From Paenibacillus sp. PL2-23 (GTDB taxonomy: Bacteria > Bacillota > Bacilli > Paenibacillales > Paenibacillaceae), in contig NZ_CP162129.1 of NCBI RefSeq assembly GCF_040834005.1, forward strand, positions 2,318,001 through 2,382,000: a stretch of 64,000 nucleotides of DNA. Reading direction: 5' to 3'. Shown here piece by piece: positions 10,402 to 20,168 of this stretch. Both the position numbers and the translations under genes were made by a program. The notes under the pieces are model-generated. The model saw only the letters and a list, made by a program, of their open reading frames with translations. It was not told the origin of the DNA and ran no database searches. Every line of letters starts with the position of its first letter. The first letter of the stretch is position 1.

Positions 10402-12480
10402 ATGACTATGAGACATGCACCGGTCAGCCCCAAGCTGCCGGTACTGATGCACGGAGCCGATTACAATCCCGATCAATGGCTTCACGATCCCAAAGTGTTG
10501 GAGGAAGATATCCGGTTGATGAAGCTGGCAGGCTGCAATGTCATGGCCATCGGCATCTTCTCTTGGGCGGCGCTGGAGCCGACGGAGGGCGAATTCCGGT
10601 TTCAATGGATGGACGAGGTGCTTGAGCGATTCCAGCAGAACGGCATCTACGCCTGGCTGGCTACGCCGAGCGGCGCGCGTCCGGCCTGGTTATCCGCGAA
10701 GTATCCAGAGGTGTTGCGGCTTGAGGCGAATCGCGTTCGGAACCTGCACGGCATGAGACATAATCACTGCTACACCTCTCCCGCCTACCGGGAGAAGACC
10801 GCGATTATTAACGGCAAGCTGGCCGAGCGGTATGCCCATCATCCAGCCGTACTTGGCTGGCATATCTCCAACGAGTTCGGCGGCGACTGCCACTGCGGCC
10901 TGTGCCAGGACGCATTCAGAACGTGGCTGAAAAAGAAATACGGCACGCTGGATGCTCTGAACATGGCTTGGTGGACTAATTTCTGGGCCCATACGTACAC
11001 GGATTGGAGTCAGGTTGAATCGCCGGCTCCACACGGGGAGAATATGGTGCACGGCCAAAATATCGACTGGCGCCGGTTCGTCACGGATCAGACGATTGAT
11101 TTCTGCAAGCACGAGATCGACTCCGTGAAGAGCGCGAATCCCGAGCTTCCCGCCACGACCAACATGCACATGATCGAAGGCCTCGATTACCGCAAGTTCT
11201 CGCGCGTGTTGGATTTCGTTTCCTGGGATGCTTATCCGACCTGGCATAAGGGAAATGACGATATCGAGCTTGGCGCTTCGGTTGCGTTCTATCATGACTT
11301 GTATCGTTCCATCATGCAAAAGCCGTTCCTGCTGATGGAGAGCACGCCAAGCCTTACAAACTGGCAGCCCGTGAGCAAGCTGAAACAGCCGGGCATGCAT
11401 CGTTTATCTTCGCTGCAGTCAATCGCCCATGGCTCGGATTCCGTGCAGTACTTCCAATGGCGCAAGAGCCGCGGCTCCAGCGAGAAGTTTCACGGCGCGG
11501 TCGTCGACCATGCGGGGCACGAGCATACTCGGGTGTTCAAGGACGTCGCCGAGCTTGGCCAGTCTCTGGCGGACATCTCGGAAGTAACGGGGGCTTCAAC
11601 GCCAGCCGAGACGGCGATTTTGTTCGATTGGGATAACCGCTGGGCGGTGAAGGATGCGCAAGGACCGCGCAATATGGGCATTCATTATGAAGAAACGGTC
11701 ATCAAGCATCATCGCGCGCTGTGGGAGCAGGGCGTACCGACGGACGTCATCGGCAGCGAAGACGACTTTGGCCCGTACAAGCTCATCGTGGCTCCGATGC
11801 TGTACCTGTGCCGCGAAGAGACTGGCCGCAAGCTGGAGCAATTCGTCGAGAATGGCGGCACGCTGGTCGCGACATACTGGTCCGGCGTCGTCGACGAGCA
11901 TGATCTATGCCATCTTGGCGGCTTCCCTGGTCCGCTTCGCAAAACGCTCGGCATCTGGGCGGAGGAGATTGAAGGGCTGTACGACGAAGACAGTAACGGA
12001 TTATCGATGCTGGCAGACAACGAGCTTGGCATCACCGGCCGCTTCGAGGCGCATGAAATTTGCGAGCTGATCCATGCGGAGCAGGCCGAGGTGCTGGGCA
12101 CATATACGGACAGCTTCTACGCGGGGCGTCCCGCTTTGACAGTCAACAGGCTTGGCCGAGGCAAGGCCTACTATATGGCTGCCCGCCATAAGGAGGATTT
12201 CCTGCTGGCGTTCTACACTTCCGTCGTTAGCCAAGCGGGAGTCGCGCGTGCGCTGGAGTCGGAGCTTCCGTCCGGCGTAACGGCGGCGCTGCGTACTGAT
12301 GGAGAAACGGATTACGTCTTCCTGATGAACTTCAGCGGGGAAGCGAAGCGGGTGGAGCTGGACGGCCGAGGGTATAGGGACGTAGAGACAGGCCAAGTGG
12401 CAGAAGCCATTGTAGCTTTGCCGGTAAACGGAATAACGGTACTGAAGCGGAAAGCCAATCCAGCGGGCACTGCTTCATAA
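10402..12480 (+). CDS. GH42 beta-galactosidase (copy 2)
   Basis: Second family 42 enzyme, 692 residues, no signal peptide, so intracellular. It shows HGADYNPDQW at the start, acid/base Glu158 in SNEFGG and nucleophile Glu313 in LMESTPS. The zinc ligands are Cys123, Cys163, Cys165 and Cys168 (CHCGLC). It differs in many positions from the copy at 497, so the two probably have different substrates. Of the ATGs at 10375, 10384, 10393 and 10402, only the last has GAGGTGG at good spacing. It lies next to a rhamnogalacturonan-type uptake cluster, which suggests it trims galactan or arabinogalactan fragments; this is inference. Confidence 0.94.
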   Translation: MTMRHAPVSPKLPVLMHGADYNPDQWLHDPKVLEEDIRLMKLAGCNVMAIGIFSWAALEPTEGEFRFQWMDEVLERFQQNGIYAWLATPSGARPAWLSAKYPEVLRLEANRVRNLHGMRHNHCYTSPAYREKTAIINGKLAERYAHHPAVLGWHISNEFGGDCHCGLCQDAFRTWLKKKYGTLDALNMAWWTNFWAHTYTDWSQVESPAPHGENMVHGQNIDWRRFVTDQTIDFCKHEIDSVKSANPELPATTNMHMIEGLDYRKFSRVLDFVSWDAYPTWHKGNDDIELGASVAFYHDLYRSIMQKPFLLMESTPSLTNWQPVSKLKQPGMHRLSSLQSIAHGSDSVQYFQWRKSRGSSEKFHGAVVDHAGHEHTRVFKDVAELGQSLADISEVTGASTPAETAILFDWDNRWAVKDAQGPRNMGIHYEETVIKHHRALWEQGVPTDVIGSEDDFGPYKLIVAPMLYLCREETGRKLEQFVENGGTLVATYWSGVVDEHDLCHLGGFPGPLRKTLGIWAEEIEGLYDEDSNGLSMLADNELGITGRFEAHEICELIHAEQAEVLGTYTDSFYAGRPALTVNRLGRGKAYYMAARHKEDFLLAFYTSVVSQAGVARALESELPSGVTAALRTDGETDYVFLMNFSGEAKRVELDGRGYRDVETGQVAEAIVALPVNGITVLKRKANPAGTAS

Positions 12481-12501
12481 GATTATATGGTTGGAAAAGA
12501 C

Positions 12502-12541
12502 GAGGCTGCCGCTCCAGTTAACGGCAGCCTTGTTCCCGTCG
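12502..12541 (+). terminator. Intrinsic terminator after GH42 copy 2
   Basis: Stem AGGCTGCCG with CGGCAGCCT (12532-12540), loop of 20 bases, then TTGTTCC. Confidence 0.7.
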
Positions 12542-12749
12542 GGCCATGCTTATTCATTCAGAAATTGATGAATATTCGCAAACGGGATATGATCGCTGGT
12601 ATGTTATCATTGCAATAACCCTGTGTCAATGCGATCAGCTTCAAATATTAGGTAAATACTTGCTGGTAATACAATCCCGCCATTGACGGGAAGGGATCGT
12701 TAGAATACCATGGGGATGTACATCATTCCATTTGCAGGCAAGATGGAAA

Positions 12750-12763
12750 TGTAAGCGCTGTCT
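12750..12763 (+). promoter_or_regulatory. cre-like CcpA site before the AraC-type regulator
   Basis: TGTAAGCGCTGTCT with a preceding A fits the degenerate cre consensus WTGNAANCGNWNNCW completely. It lies about 50 bases before the start of the membrane-bound regulator, so glucose would be expected to repress the cluster through its activator. The rest of the 330-base gap holds a terminator and no gene. Confidence 0.55.
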
Positions 12764-12811
12764 AATATGTATAACTTGTGGTATATAGAGATACAAGCAG
12801 GAGGGTCTCCC

Positions 12812-15079
12812 ATGAAACGGTTTTCAATGATGCTTCAGCTGACTGTCATTCTGATCTGCGTTATGGCTATTCCGACGGCCACGCTCACTTGGTACAGCGG
12901 CTCGGAAATTATGAAAAATTCCGAAAGCGCTATTGCCGCTTCATCTCTGGCGGGTCTGCACGCCAGCAGCAGGCTGAACGAAAATGCGCTTAACAACTTG
13001 GCGCAGGACGCGGTGAGGCTGACCTCTACCAAGGTATTCGATCGTGTCCGCGATTTCGGCACCTATTCGCAGCTGAACGCCAATTACAACAATATGAGCA
13101 CCGCCCTAGTCGTATTGCGCGAGCTGGTCAACATGAAGCATCGGGTAGACGGTGTTTATTCATCGTTTTTTCAGCTTGAGGGTGCAGATTATGTCATCTC
13201 GACGGACAAGAGCATCACAACATTGGATCGTTACGATTCAGTGTCCTGGCTGGATGAAGCGTTGTCTGACAGAAGAGGCATCAGCGGCATCTGGTATTCC
13301 CGCAAGACGGATTCCGGCATTCCTGTCATCTCTTACGTGCTGCCTCTGAATAGGCTGTCAACAAATACAAGAGGCGTTATCGTCGTTAACATGCTGGAGA
13401 GCCAGGTTGCCAAATATTTGCGATCATCGGAGCAAGGCGCCCAGGGCTTTCTGCTGATGGAGCCGGACGGGACGATTATATCGCATAACGACAAGTCGCT
13501 CCTTCTGACAAACGGCATGGAGCAGCCGCATCTGCACAATATTTTGAACAGCTCCTCTAAGGAAGGATATTCGTATCGAGAGCTGGATGGAGAACGGCTG
13601 CTGTACGCGTGGTCTCGTTCCTCCAGCTTTGGCTGGTGGAACGTGAGCGTATATTCCATGGATGAGCTCATGACAAAGACGCACACGCTGCAGCGCAGTA
13701 TCTTCTGGATCACGGCCATTATTATTGTAGCGGGTACAGCATTGTCTGTTTTCTTAGCCACTTGGCTGTCCAAGCCTCTGCGCAAGCTTGTAAGGTCGAT
13801 GCGGGAGCGGGGCAATCTGATGGTGACGAATGCCAACGAGCTGGCGTTTCTGGATTCCGCGTTCAAGCGCATGCAGGAAGAGGAGGAGGAATTATACGCC
13901 TTGCTGCAGGAGCGTGAGCAGGATACACAAAGTCTCGCCGTCCATCGCCTGCTAAGGGGAGAGGTGACCAAGGAATTGGATGAAATGTTCACCGAACCTG
14001 ATTATTTGGTTGCTGTCATCTCCATCGACCGGTATCGGAGATATGTAAGCAAACGTAATCCGGAATCGCGCAGCTATCACCGATATTTGCTTATTGCGAA
14101 ATTTGAGGGCCTGTTCCAGCAAGGAGCCATTGCGAAATGTGTTTATCAGGGGGAAGGAAGCTTTGCCTTGGTGCTTAATTATTCGCAGGAGGAGCCGGCA
14201 AGCGAAGCTGAAGCGTGGAAGGAGTCGTTCGTCCAGATACGGGATTACGCGCTGGAGGTGCTGGGACATTCCGTCACGATTGGCGTAAGCCGGACCTCGG
14301 ATTCCACCTCGCTCATTAAGGAGCTTCATGCGGAGGCGATGGAGGTCATCAAGCAGCGGATGATGAATGGAAGCGGCTGTATCTTCTATGCGAAGCAGGA
14401 GGTGGACCGCGATAAAAAATATATGTATCCCGCCAACAGTGAACGAAAAATCATTAACTTTCTGGAGCTTGTTGATTTGGACAGCATAATGACGGAGCTG
14501 GATCAGATACGAAGCGACATTCAATCGGCGGAGTATATATCGTACGACAACATTCTATTTATTTATCATCAACTCGTCGGTGTCACGATCAAGCATCTGC
14601 GGGAGAAAAATGTCAGCACGGCGCGTATATTCGCGGGCCGCGGCAATATCTATTCCGCGATTGCGACAATGGATACGCTGGATGAGCTGGAAAAATACTT
14701 GCGAGAGTTTTTTGCGGAAATTATTCAATATCTGGAACGCAATCAAGGTGAAGCGAAGCATGGCGAGCGAATTATTCGTTATCTGGAGGAGCATTATTGC
14801 GAAGAAATTCAATTCGAGGATATGGCGAAGGAAATCGGAATCAGCTATTCCTATATGCGCAAAATCGTATTCGACCTGACAGGCAAAAGCTTAATTGATT
14901 ACACCAATCATCTGCGCATACAGAAGGCCAAGCAATTGCTGCATGAATCCGATATGACGATTACGCAGATTGCATCGGAAGTGGGATATTTTAATGTGCA
15001 GAGCCTTAACCGATTTTTCCGCAAGTACGAGGGCATGCCTCCCAGCAACTATCGGGCGCTGAGATCCAAGTCGTCATAA
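12812..15079 (+). CDS. Membrane-anchored AraC regulator of sugar uptake (YesS/YtdP type)
   Basis: A 755-residue one-component regulator. A first membrane helix (about residues 8-28) and a second (about 300-322, WITAIIIVAGTALSVFLATWL) enclose an extracellular Cache-like sensor domain. A cytoplasmic linker resembling a degenerate GGDEF-type region follows, then the C-terminal AraC pair of helix-turn-helix units (IQFEDMAKEIGISYSYMRKI and ITQIASEVGYFNVQSLNRFF). Bacillus YesS and YtdP have this plan and control rhamnogalacturonan genes; the downstream permeases, binding protein and GH105 enzyme match that setting. Start at ATG 12812 behind CAGGAGGG, not the earlier ATG at 12767. Likely activates the operon from 15332. 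Confidence 0.92.
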   Translation: MKRFSMMLQLTVILICVMAIPTATLTWYSGSEIMKNSESAIAASSLAGLHASSRLNENALNNLAQDAVRLTSTKVFDRVRDFGTYSQLNANYNNMSTALVVLRELVNMKHRVDGVYSSFFQLEGADYVISTDKSITTLDRYDSVSWLDEALSDRRGISGIWYSRKTDSGIPVISYVLPLNRLSTNTRGVIVVNMLESQVAKYLRSSEQGAQGFLLMEPDGTIISHNDKSLLLTNGMEQPHLHNILNSSSKEGYSYRELDGERLLYAWSRSSSFGWWNVSVYSMDELMTKTHTLQRSIFWITAIIIVAGTALSVFLATWLSKPLRKLVRSMRERGNLMVTNANELAFLDSAFKRMQEEEEELYALLQEREQDTQSLAVHRLLRGEVTKELDEMFTEPDYLVAVISIDRYRRYVSKRNPESRSYHRYLLIAKFEGLFQQGAIAKCVYQGEGSFALVLNYSQEEPASEAEAWKESFVQIRDYALEVLGHSVTIGVSRTSDSTSLIKELHAEAMEVIKQRMMNGSGCIFYAKQEVDRDKKYMYPANSERKIINFLELVDLDSIMTELDQIRSDIQSAEYISYDNILFIYHQLVGVTIKHLREKNVSTARIFAGRGNIYSAIATMDTLDELEKYLREFFAEIIQYLERNQGEAKHGERIIRYLEEHYCEEIQFEDMAKEIGISYSYMRKIVFDLTGKSLIDYTNHLRIQKAKQLLHESDMTITQIASEVGYFNVQSLNRFFRKYEGMPPSNYRALRSKSS

Positions 15080-15091
15080 TAAACGTTTTGA

Positions 15092-15136
15092 TGAAGCTGC
15101 CGGTCGGTCATGAATGACGATTGGCAGCTTCACTTT
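15092..15136 (+). terminator. Intrinsic terminator after the regulator
   Basis: Stem TGAAGCTGCC with GGCAGCTTCA (15123-15132) around a 21-base loop, then CTTTTG. The following 195 bases up to the permease contain no gene I can support. Confidence 0.8.
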
Positions 15137-15331
15137 TGCTATGAACGATCAAATTTGATTTATCGTTGCCGCAAAAGCGCGCAATATCAAGCTTTTTAAT
15201 CAAAAATGACAGGGATAATCAATACTCATGATTTACCGATCAACGGCAATCGGGGTACGATGGGCACATCCCAAGCAGATGCCTGGAGCACCCTAAGAGT
15301 CCGAGAAAGTCCAAAGCTAGGAGGTGAAACT

Positions 15332-16294
15332 ATGAAAGCTGAAAGCGCTTCAAACCAATATGAAATCGCTTTAAAATTTAAAGGGCCCAAACGCGGGATG
15401 GCGCATTATTTGAAAAAAGACTGGCAGCTGTATTTGCTCCTGATGATTCCGCTTTCCTTCGTGCTGGTGTTCAGATATGCACCGATGACCGGACTCGTGC
15501 TCGCCTTCAAGGATTACAAGATCGCGAGAGGGTTCTGGGGAAGCGAATGGGTCGGATTCGAAGTGTTCCAGGAAATCATGGCGAGACATGATTTCTTAAG
15601 AGCGGTACGCAACACGCTGATGCTTAACGGTCTGGATCTGATCTTCAGCTTCACGGCGCCGATCATACTCGCGTTGCTGCTGAATGAAATTAGAAACGTG
15701 AAGTTTAAAAAAGTAAATCAAACGGTTCTCTATTTGCCACACTTCCTGTCCTGGGTCATTATCGGCGCGATTGCTTATCAGCTGCTTGGTGAAGGCAATG
15801 GCATGGTTAATAACCTGATCGAGATGATGGGTGGCGAACGGGTTCCATTCCTGCAGGAGGATACCCACTGGCTGTTCAGTTATTTGGCCATTGGCGTCTG
15901 GCAGAGCATGGGCTGGGGAACCATCCTGTACCTGGCTTCAATCAGCAGCATCAACCCTGAGTTGTACGAGGCGGCGACTGTCGATGGCGCCGGCAGATGG
16001 AGGAAGATTTGGAACGTGACGCTTCCGTCGATCCGCGTAACAATTGTAACGCTTCTCATCTTGAACCTTGGAAGAATGATGGACGGATCGTTCGAGCGGA
16101 TCTTCGCCCTGCAGAACAAGGCGACGACCGAGTACACGACCAATATCCCTGTTCTTGTGTACCGCTGGGGAATTGAGAAGGGAGACTTCAGCAGCGCGAT
16201 TGCGCTTGGATTGTTCCAGGGCGTGATTGGTCTCGTGCTGGTGATCATGGCCGACCGGATCGCGAAGAAGCTTGGCCAAGACGGATTGTTGTAG
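15332..16294 (+). CDS. Carbohydrate ABC permease, LplB/YteP type
   Basis: A 320-residue inner-membrane component of an oligosaccharide importer. It has six predicted membrane segments and the EAA loop typical of binding-protein-dependent permeases (ELYEAATVDGAGRWRKIWNVTLP). The opening LKKDWQLYLLLMIPL...APMTGLVLAFKDYK is characteristic of the LplB/YteP group. Start at ATG 15332 behind AGGAGGTGAA; a longer in-frame extension has no ribosome site. The next gene follows after 17 bases. No ATPase gene is present in the cluster; these systems usually share an MsmX-type ATPase encoded elsewhere. Confidence 0.95.
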   Translation: MKAESASNQYEIALKFKGPKRGMAHYLKKDWQLYLLLMIPLSFVLVFRYAPMTGLVLAFKDYKIARGFWGSEWVGFEVFQEIMARHDFLRAVRNTLMLNGLDLIFSFTAPIILALLLNEIRNVKFKKVNQTVLYLPHFLSWVIIGAIAYQLLGEGNGMVNNLIEMMGGERVPFLQEDTHWLFSYLAIGVWQSMGWGTILYLASISSINPELYEAATVDGAGRWRKIWNVTLPSIRVTIVTLLILNLGRMMDGSFERIFALQNKATTEYTTNIPVLVYRWGIEKGDFSSAIALGLFQGVIGLVLVIMADRIAKKLGQDGLL

Positions 16295-16311
16295 AGAGGA
16301 GGAAACGTACT

Positions 16312-17211
16312 ATGGAAGCATCCACCGGCATAGTGGGCAGCAGAAGCAAAAAGCGCTTTGACATATGGGACGTGCTCATTAACCTCTCGGTCTTATCCGC
16401 TTCGTTGGCCTGCTTGCTGCCATTCGTTCATGTTGCATCAAAGTCGCTCAGCGCGGACGCCTATGTAATCGCTAACAAAGTGATGCTGTGGCCGATGGGT
16501 CTTAACTTCACCGCATATGGCAAAATTTTTGCCGATGCCAGTATTATGCGATCGTTGTACATCTCTATCATCGTGACCATTATGTTCACTATTCTGGGCA
16601 TGATTATCACTATCTGCGCCGCTTACCCGCTGTCCCGCCCAACCTTGAAGGGAAGGACAACACTGACAGTCATCTTCTTGTTCACCATGTACTTCAGCGG
16701 CGGTATTATTCCTGAATATATGCTGGTTAACAATCTGGGATTGCTGGATACCATCTGGGCGCTGGTTCTTCCGCTCGCGTTCAGCCCGTTTAATTTGCTG
16801 ATCATGAAGACATCGCTGTCGCACAGTATTCCGGTCAGCTTGGAGGAATCAGCCAGAATCGACGGTGCCGGACATTTCCGCATCCTGTGGAACATCGTCT
16901 TGCCCCTCTCTAAGCCGATTCTCGCGACACTGGCTCTCTTCTATGCGGTGGGACGCTGGATCGCTTATCAGGATGCATTATTCTACATTAAGCAGGCGGT
17001 TGATCTGAGGCCGTTGCAGCTGAAGCTGTATTACCTGGTCATCCAGGCAAGCGAAAGCTTCCAGCTGGAGGCTACGCAAGTACAGCTCACTAATCCGGAA
17101 GTGCTTAAGGCATCCTGCGTCGTGTTCGCGACGCTGCCGATACTCCTGGTCTACCCGTTCATCCAGAAATACTTCGTTCAAGGGGTTATGCTGGGAGCCG
17201 TAAAAGAATAA
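16312..17211 (+). CDS. Carbohydrate ABC permease, YtcP type
   Basis: Second permease of the importer, 299 residues with six membrane segments. The EAA loop is SLEESARIDGAGHFRILWNIVLPLSKP, and the ending (PFIQKYFVQGVMLGAVKE) is the hallmark of the YtcP/LplC group. It pairs with the permease 17 bases upstream as a heterodimer. Ribosome site AGAGGAGG eight bases before ATG. One operon with the binding protein that follows. Confidence 0.95.
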   Translation: MEASTGIVGSRSKKRFDIWDVLINLSVLSASLACLLPFVHVASKSLSADAYVIANKVMLWPMGLNFTAYGKIFADASIMRSLYISIIVTIMFTILGMIITICAAYPLSRPTLKGRTTLTVIFLFTMYFSGGIIPEYMLVNNLGLLDTIWALVLPLAFSPFNLLIMKTSLSHSIPVSLEESARIDGAGHFRILWNIVLPLSKPILATLALFYAVGRWIAYQDALFYIKQAVDLRPLQLKLYYLVIQASESFQLEATQVQLTNPEVLKASCVVFATLPILLVYPFIQKYFVQGVMLGAVKE

Positions 17212-17249
17212 TTTCGATTTCGAAAATCCATTATTGGGGGAATGTATCG

Positions 17250-18902
17250 ATGAGCACAAAGAGAAAGTTATCTATGTTTACGGCACTGTTCGTCATTGTT
17301 GGTCTGTTGGCCGGTTGTACGGGCGGCAATAACAATTCAAACACAAACAGCTCGCCTAGTCCGACTTCATCCAGTACAAACAGCGCAACGGAAACGCCGG
17401 ATGGCGCATTCCCGGATTATTCAAAAGGCTTCCCTGAAAAGGTGACGCTCGAAATTCCGGTGTATGAGCGGGCATTCGAGGGCTGGAACGTCACAGACAA
17501 TTATTATACACGTTGGGTTCAGAAGGAGTTTGGCGACAAATACAACATTACAGTGAAGTATGTGCCGATTACTCGGGCTAACGAGGTGCAGGATTTCGAG
17601 CAGCTGCTTGCATCGCGCAAAGCGCCGGATATCATCTTCCACTACGACATGCCGCAAGCGCTTAACTACTATGGCGAAGACGTGCTGCAGGAATTGAACC
17701 ATGATGAAATTGCGAATTACGCGCCTACTTATTGGGCCAATATGAGCGAAACGATTAAGCAATACGGCACGGTCGAAGACAATCAAGTGTTCTTCTTCGC
17801 CGCGCGTCCCAATGCCGACAACTTCACCTCGCTGATCCGCAAGGACTGGGTGGAGAAGGTAGGCATGAAGGTTGAGGACTTGACTTCACTTGAGAAGTAC
17901 AACGAGATGCTTGCGAAGTGGAAGGAAGCTGGTCTGGGAACGGCGGGCGCAGGCTTGCTTATGAACAACTACATCTACAGCTACCCGTTCCGCGAATGGC
18001 CGGTTGATCCCAAGTATCGCGCGCTTTATTCCGATCTGGGCGTAGCCGACCTGACGACAGCGGATTCCGAGCGTTTCCTGCGCAATCTGAACTACCAATA
18101 CAACAATGGCTTGATCGACAAGGAATTCTACCTTCGTGATGACGCCAACAAGGTGAAGGCAGAGTTTGTAGCAGGCAAGACGGGTACCTTCGGCGTATAC
18201 TTGACCAACAATCTGGATGTAATATCCGCTACTCTGGCGAATAACCCTGAGGCTGAATTTGCTGTTGTCCCTCCTACTGCAGGCGTGCCGGAAGGCTACA
18301 AGCCGCAGGCTCGCGCATACTGGCCGTTTGGCTTCATTATGGGCATCAACTACGAGTCGTCCGACGAGGAAAGAGCGGCAGTATGGATGTATCTGGAATG
18401 GCTGAGCCAGCCGGAGAACCTGTTCTTCTTCCAGAATGGCGTGGAAGGACAGAACTACACGCTGGACGCTGAGGGCATCGCGGTCCGCAATCCGGACTTC
18501 AAGGGCGAGTCTGTTCTGTCGCAGAACAATAACAAGGATTATTGGGGTCTTGTAACGGAAATTGCACAATATGACGACCCTGAGAAAACACGTAAAGCCA
18601 ATCTTCGCAACTGGAGCCCTGTCGGCTACGAATATTTGGCAGAGGACCTTGTGAAGTACTATGATCAGGTAGCGGAATATCGTACACCGGACGCGCTGTT
18701 CAGCGTCGTTCTGGAGAAGGTGAATGAATACAAGGCGGACCTGAATTCCTTGTTCCAGGAGCAGTATGTCAAGCTTGTGCTTGCTAAGCCGGAGGAGTTC
18801 GACGCGCTGTACGAAGAGGCGAAGAAGCAATACCTGCAGCAAGGCTATCAGGAAATTCTGGATGAGAAGCAAGCAGCGATTGACGCAGGACAATTCCGTT
18901 AA
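17250..18902 (+). CDS. ABC solute-binding lipoprotein for oligosaccharides
   Basis: A 550-residue lipoprotein: signal peptide with lipobox LLAGC (Cys near residue 24), then a Ser/Thr/Asn-rich linker and a family 1 extracellular binding domain of the large LipO/YtcQ kind (VYERAFEGWNVTDNYYTRWVQ...). It would catch an oligosaccharide outside the cell and pass it to the two upstream permeases. The order permease-permease-binding protein-GH105 resembles Bacillus yteP/ytcP/ytcQ/yteR, so unsaturated rhamnogalacturonan disaccharides are the likely cargo; this is inferred from gene order. A strong hairpin lies just after the stop. Confidence 0.93.
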   Translation: MSTKRKLSMFTALFVIVGLLAGCTGGNNNSNTNSSPSPTSSSTNSATETPDGAFPDYSKGFPEKVTLEIPVYERAFEGWNVTDNYYTRWVQKEFGDKYNITVKYVPITRANEVQDFEQLLASRKAPDIIFHYDMPQALNYYGEDVLQELNHDEIANYAPTYWANMSETIKQYGTVEDNQVFFFAARPNADNFTSLIRKDWVEKVGMKVEDLTSLEKYNEMLAKWKEAGLGTAGAGLLMNNYIYSYPFREWPVDPKYRALYSDLGVADLTTADSERFLRNLNYQYNNGLIDKEFYLRDDANKVKAEFVAGKTGTFGVYLTNNLDVISATLANNPEAEFAVVPPTAGVPEGYKPQARAYWPFGFIMGINYESSDEERAAVWMYLEWLSQPENLFFFQNGVEGQNYTLDAEGIAVRNPDFKGESVLSQNNNKDYWGLVTEIAQYDDPEKTRKANLRNWSPVGYEYLAEDLVKYYDQVAEYRTPDALFSVVLEKVNEYKADLNSLFQEQYVKLVLAKPEEFDALYEEAKKQYLQQGYQEILDEKQAAIDAGQFR

Positions 18903-18920
18903 GCTGTGAGCTAACCAATA

Positions 18921-18952
18921 CCAAAGCCCCTGCCCCCGGCGGGGGCCTTTGG
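18921..18952 (+). terminator. Stem-loop between binding protein and GH105 genes
   Basis: CCAAAG pairs with CTTTGG, with an inner GC-rich stem (GCCCCC/GGGGGC). There is no T run, so it is more likely a 3' stabiliser or partial terminator that keeps binding-protein mRNA more abundant than that of the next gene. Confidence 0.6.
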
Positions 18953-18974
18953 ACATGATGGAGGCATATAAGAG

Positions 18975-20012
18975 ATGAAAATAATCGCGGATAGCAGGGA
19001 GCTTCAGGCGGTGGTCGACCGCGTCGCGCAATATACGTTCGGGATGGATCTGACCTGGGATTGGCCGGGCGGCGTCGCTTATTACGGCGTCTGCCGAGCG
19101 TATGAGGTTACCGGCGAGGAAGCGTATCTGGAACGGATGATCGCTTGGGTGGATGAATATATGGAAGCGGGCTTGCCAAAGTCATGGACGGTGAATACGT
19201 GCGCGATCGGACATATGCTGCTTACGCTGTACGAGCATACCAAGGATGAGAAGTACGTCGATCTGATCATGAGCAAGGTAGACTATCTGGAGAACAAGGC
19301 GCTCCGCTTCGGTGACCGGGTGCTCCAGCATACGGTTTCGTCCAAAAACGACTTCCCCGAGCAGGCTTGGGCGGATACGTTATTCATGGCGGCGTATTTC
19401 CTGCTGCGCGCGGGCATCATGTTCGAGAGGAAGCATCTGATTGAGGATGCGCTGAACCAATATTTCTGGCATATCAACTACTTGCAGGATGAGAATGACA
19501 GCCTATGGTACCACGGCTACAATCATATTAATAAAGATCATATGTCCGGTATATATTGGGCTCGCGCCAACGCCTGGGCAGCCTATACGATGTCCCGGGC
19601 GGCAAAGGTGCTGCCGGAAGCGTATTTGTATCCGCCCATGATGCATATATGGAGCTCCCTGCGCGATCAGCTTGCGGCGATTAAGAAGCTGCAGAAGGCT
19701 GATGGGCTATGGGGCACCGTACTGGACTATCCGGAGGCTTATGGCGAGGTGTCGGCGACGGCGGGTATTGGCGCGGCGATGGTTACGCAAGGAAATCCGC
19801 TGCATGGCAAATACGTGCAGAAGGCGCTAGACGGCTTATTGGCCAACATCGCGGATAACGGCCGCGTTATGAACGTGTCCGGCGGCACGGCCGTCATGAA
19901 CGACATTGCCGGTTACCTCGGCATCGATCGGAAGTGGGCGCAGGGCTGGGGACAAGGGCTTGCCCTTGCTTTTCTTGCAGCAGTTCTGGAGAATAATATG
20001 GAGCAGCAATAA
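18975..20012 (+). CDS. GH105 unsaturated rhamnogalacturonyl hydrolase (YteR/YesR type)
   Basis: A 345-residue cytoplasmic (alpha/alpha)6-barrel enzyme of family 88/105. These enzymes hydrate the double bond of unsaturated galacturonyl residues left by rhamnogalacturonan lyases and so release the terminal sugar. The catalytic Asp134 lies in WADTLFMAAYFLLR, with the family motifs MSGIYWARANAW, and ATAGIGAAM near the end. No signal peptide, so it acts on imported disaccharide. RBS GGAGG with start ATG 18975. It ends the uptake operon, consistent with processing of what the transporter brings in. Confidence 0.95.
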   Translation: MKIIADSRELQAVVDRVAQYTFGMDLTWDWPGGVAYYGVCRAYEVTGEEAYLERMIAWVDEYMEAGLPKSWTVNTCAIGHMLLTLYEHTKDEKYVDLIMSKVDYLENKALRFGDRVLQHTVSSKNDFPEQAWADTLFMAAYFLLRAGIMFERKHLIEDALNQYFWHINYLQDENDSLWYHGYNHINKDHMSGIYWARANAWAAYTMSRAAKVLPEAYLYPPMMHIWSSLRDQLAAIKKLQKADGLWGTVLDYPEAYGEVSATAGIGAAMVTQGNPLHGKYVQKALDGLLANIADNGRVMNVSGGTAVMNDIAGYLGIDRKWAQGWGQGLALAFLAAVLENNMEQQ

Positions 20013-20024
20013 GCTTTGCTAGAG

Positions 20025-20052
20025 AAGAGGGCAGCCCAATGGCTGTCCTCTT
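20025..20052 (+). terminator. Intrinsic terminator after GH105
   Basis: Stem AAGAGGGCAGCC with GGCTGTCCTCTT around loop CAAT, then TGCTTA. Confidence 0.75.
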
Positions 20053-20168
20053 GCTTATGGGCCGAGACGGAGGGTTGTTACAAATTTTTGACGATTCCAT
20101 AGGTGAACTTGCGTGTGATATACTATCATGTAGAATAGAGTTGAAATATGTCGAATAACTACGAAATG

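Noticed and set aside
15337..15365. cre-like TGAAAGCGCTTCAA inside the start of the first permease gene
   Set aside because: It lies in coding sequence and departs from the consensus at a key C; too weak to list as a site.
17886..19031. Minus-strand open frame of 381 codons opposite the binding-protein gene
   Set aside because: Shadow of a clear lipoprotein gene; no ribosome site and no domain.
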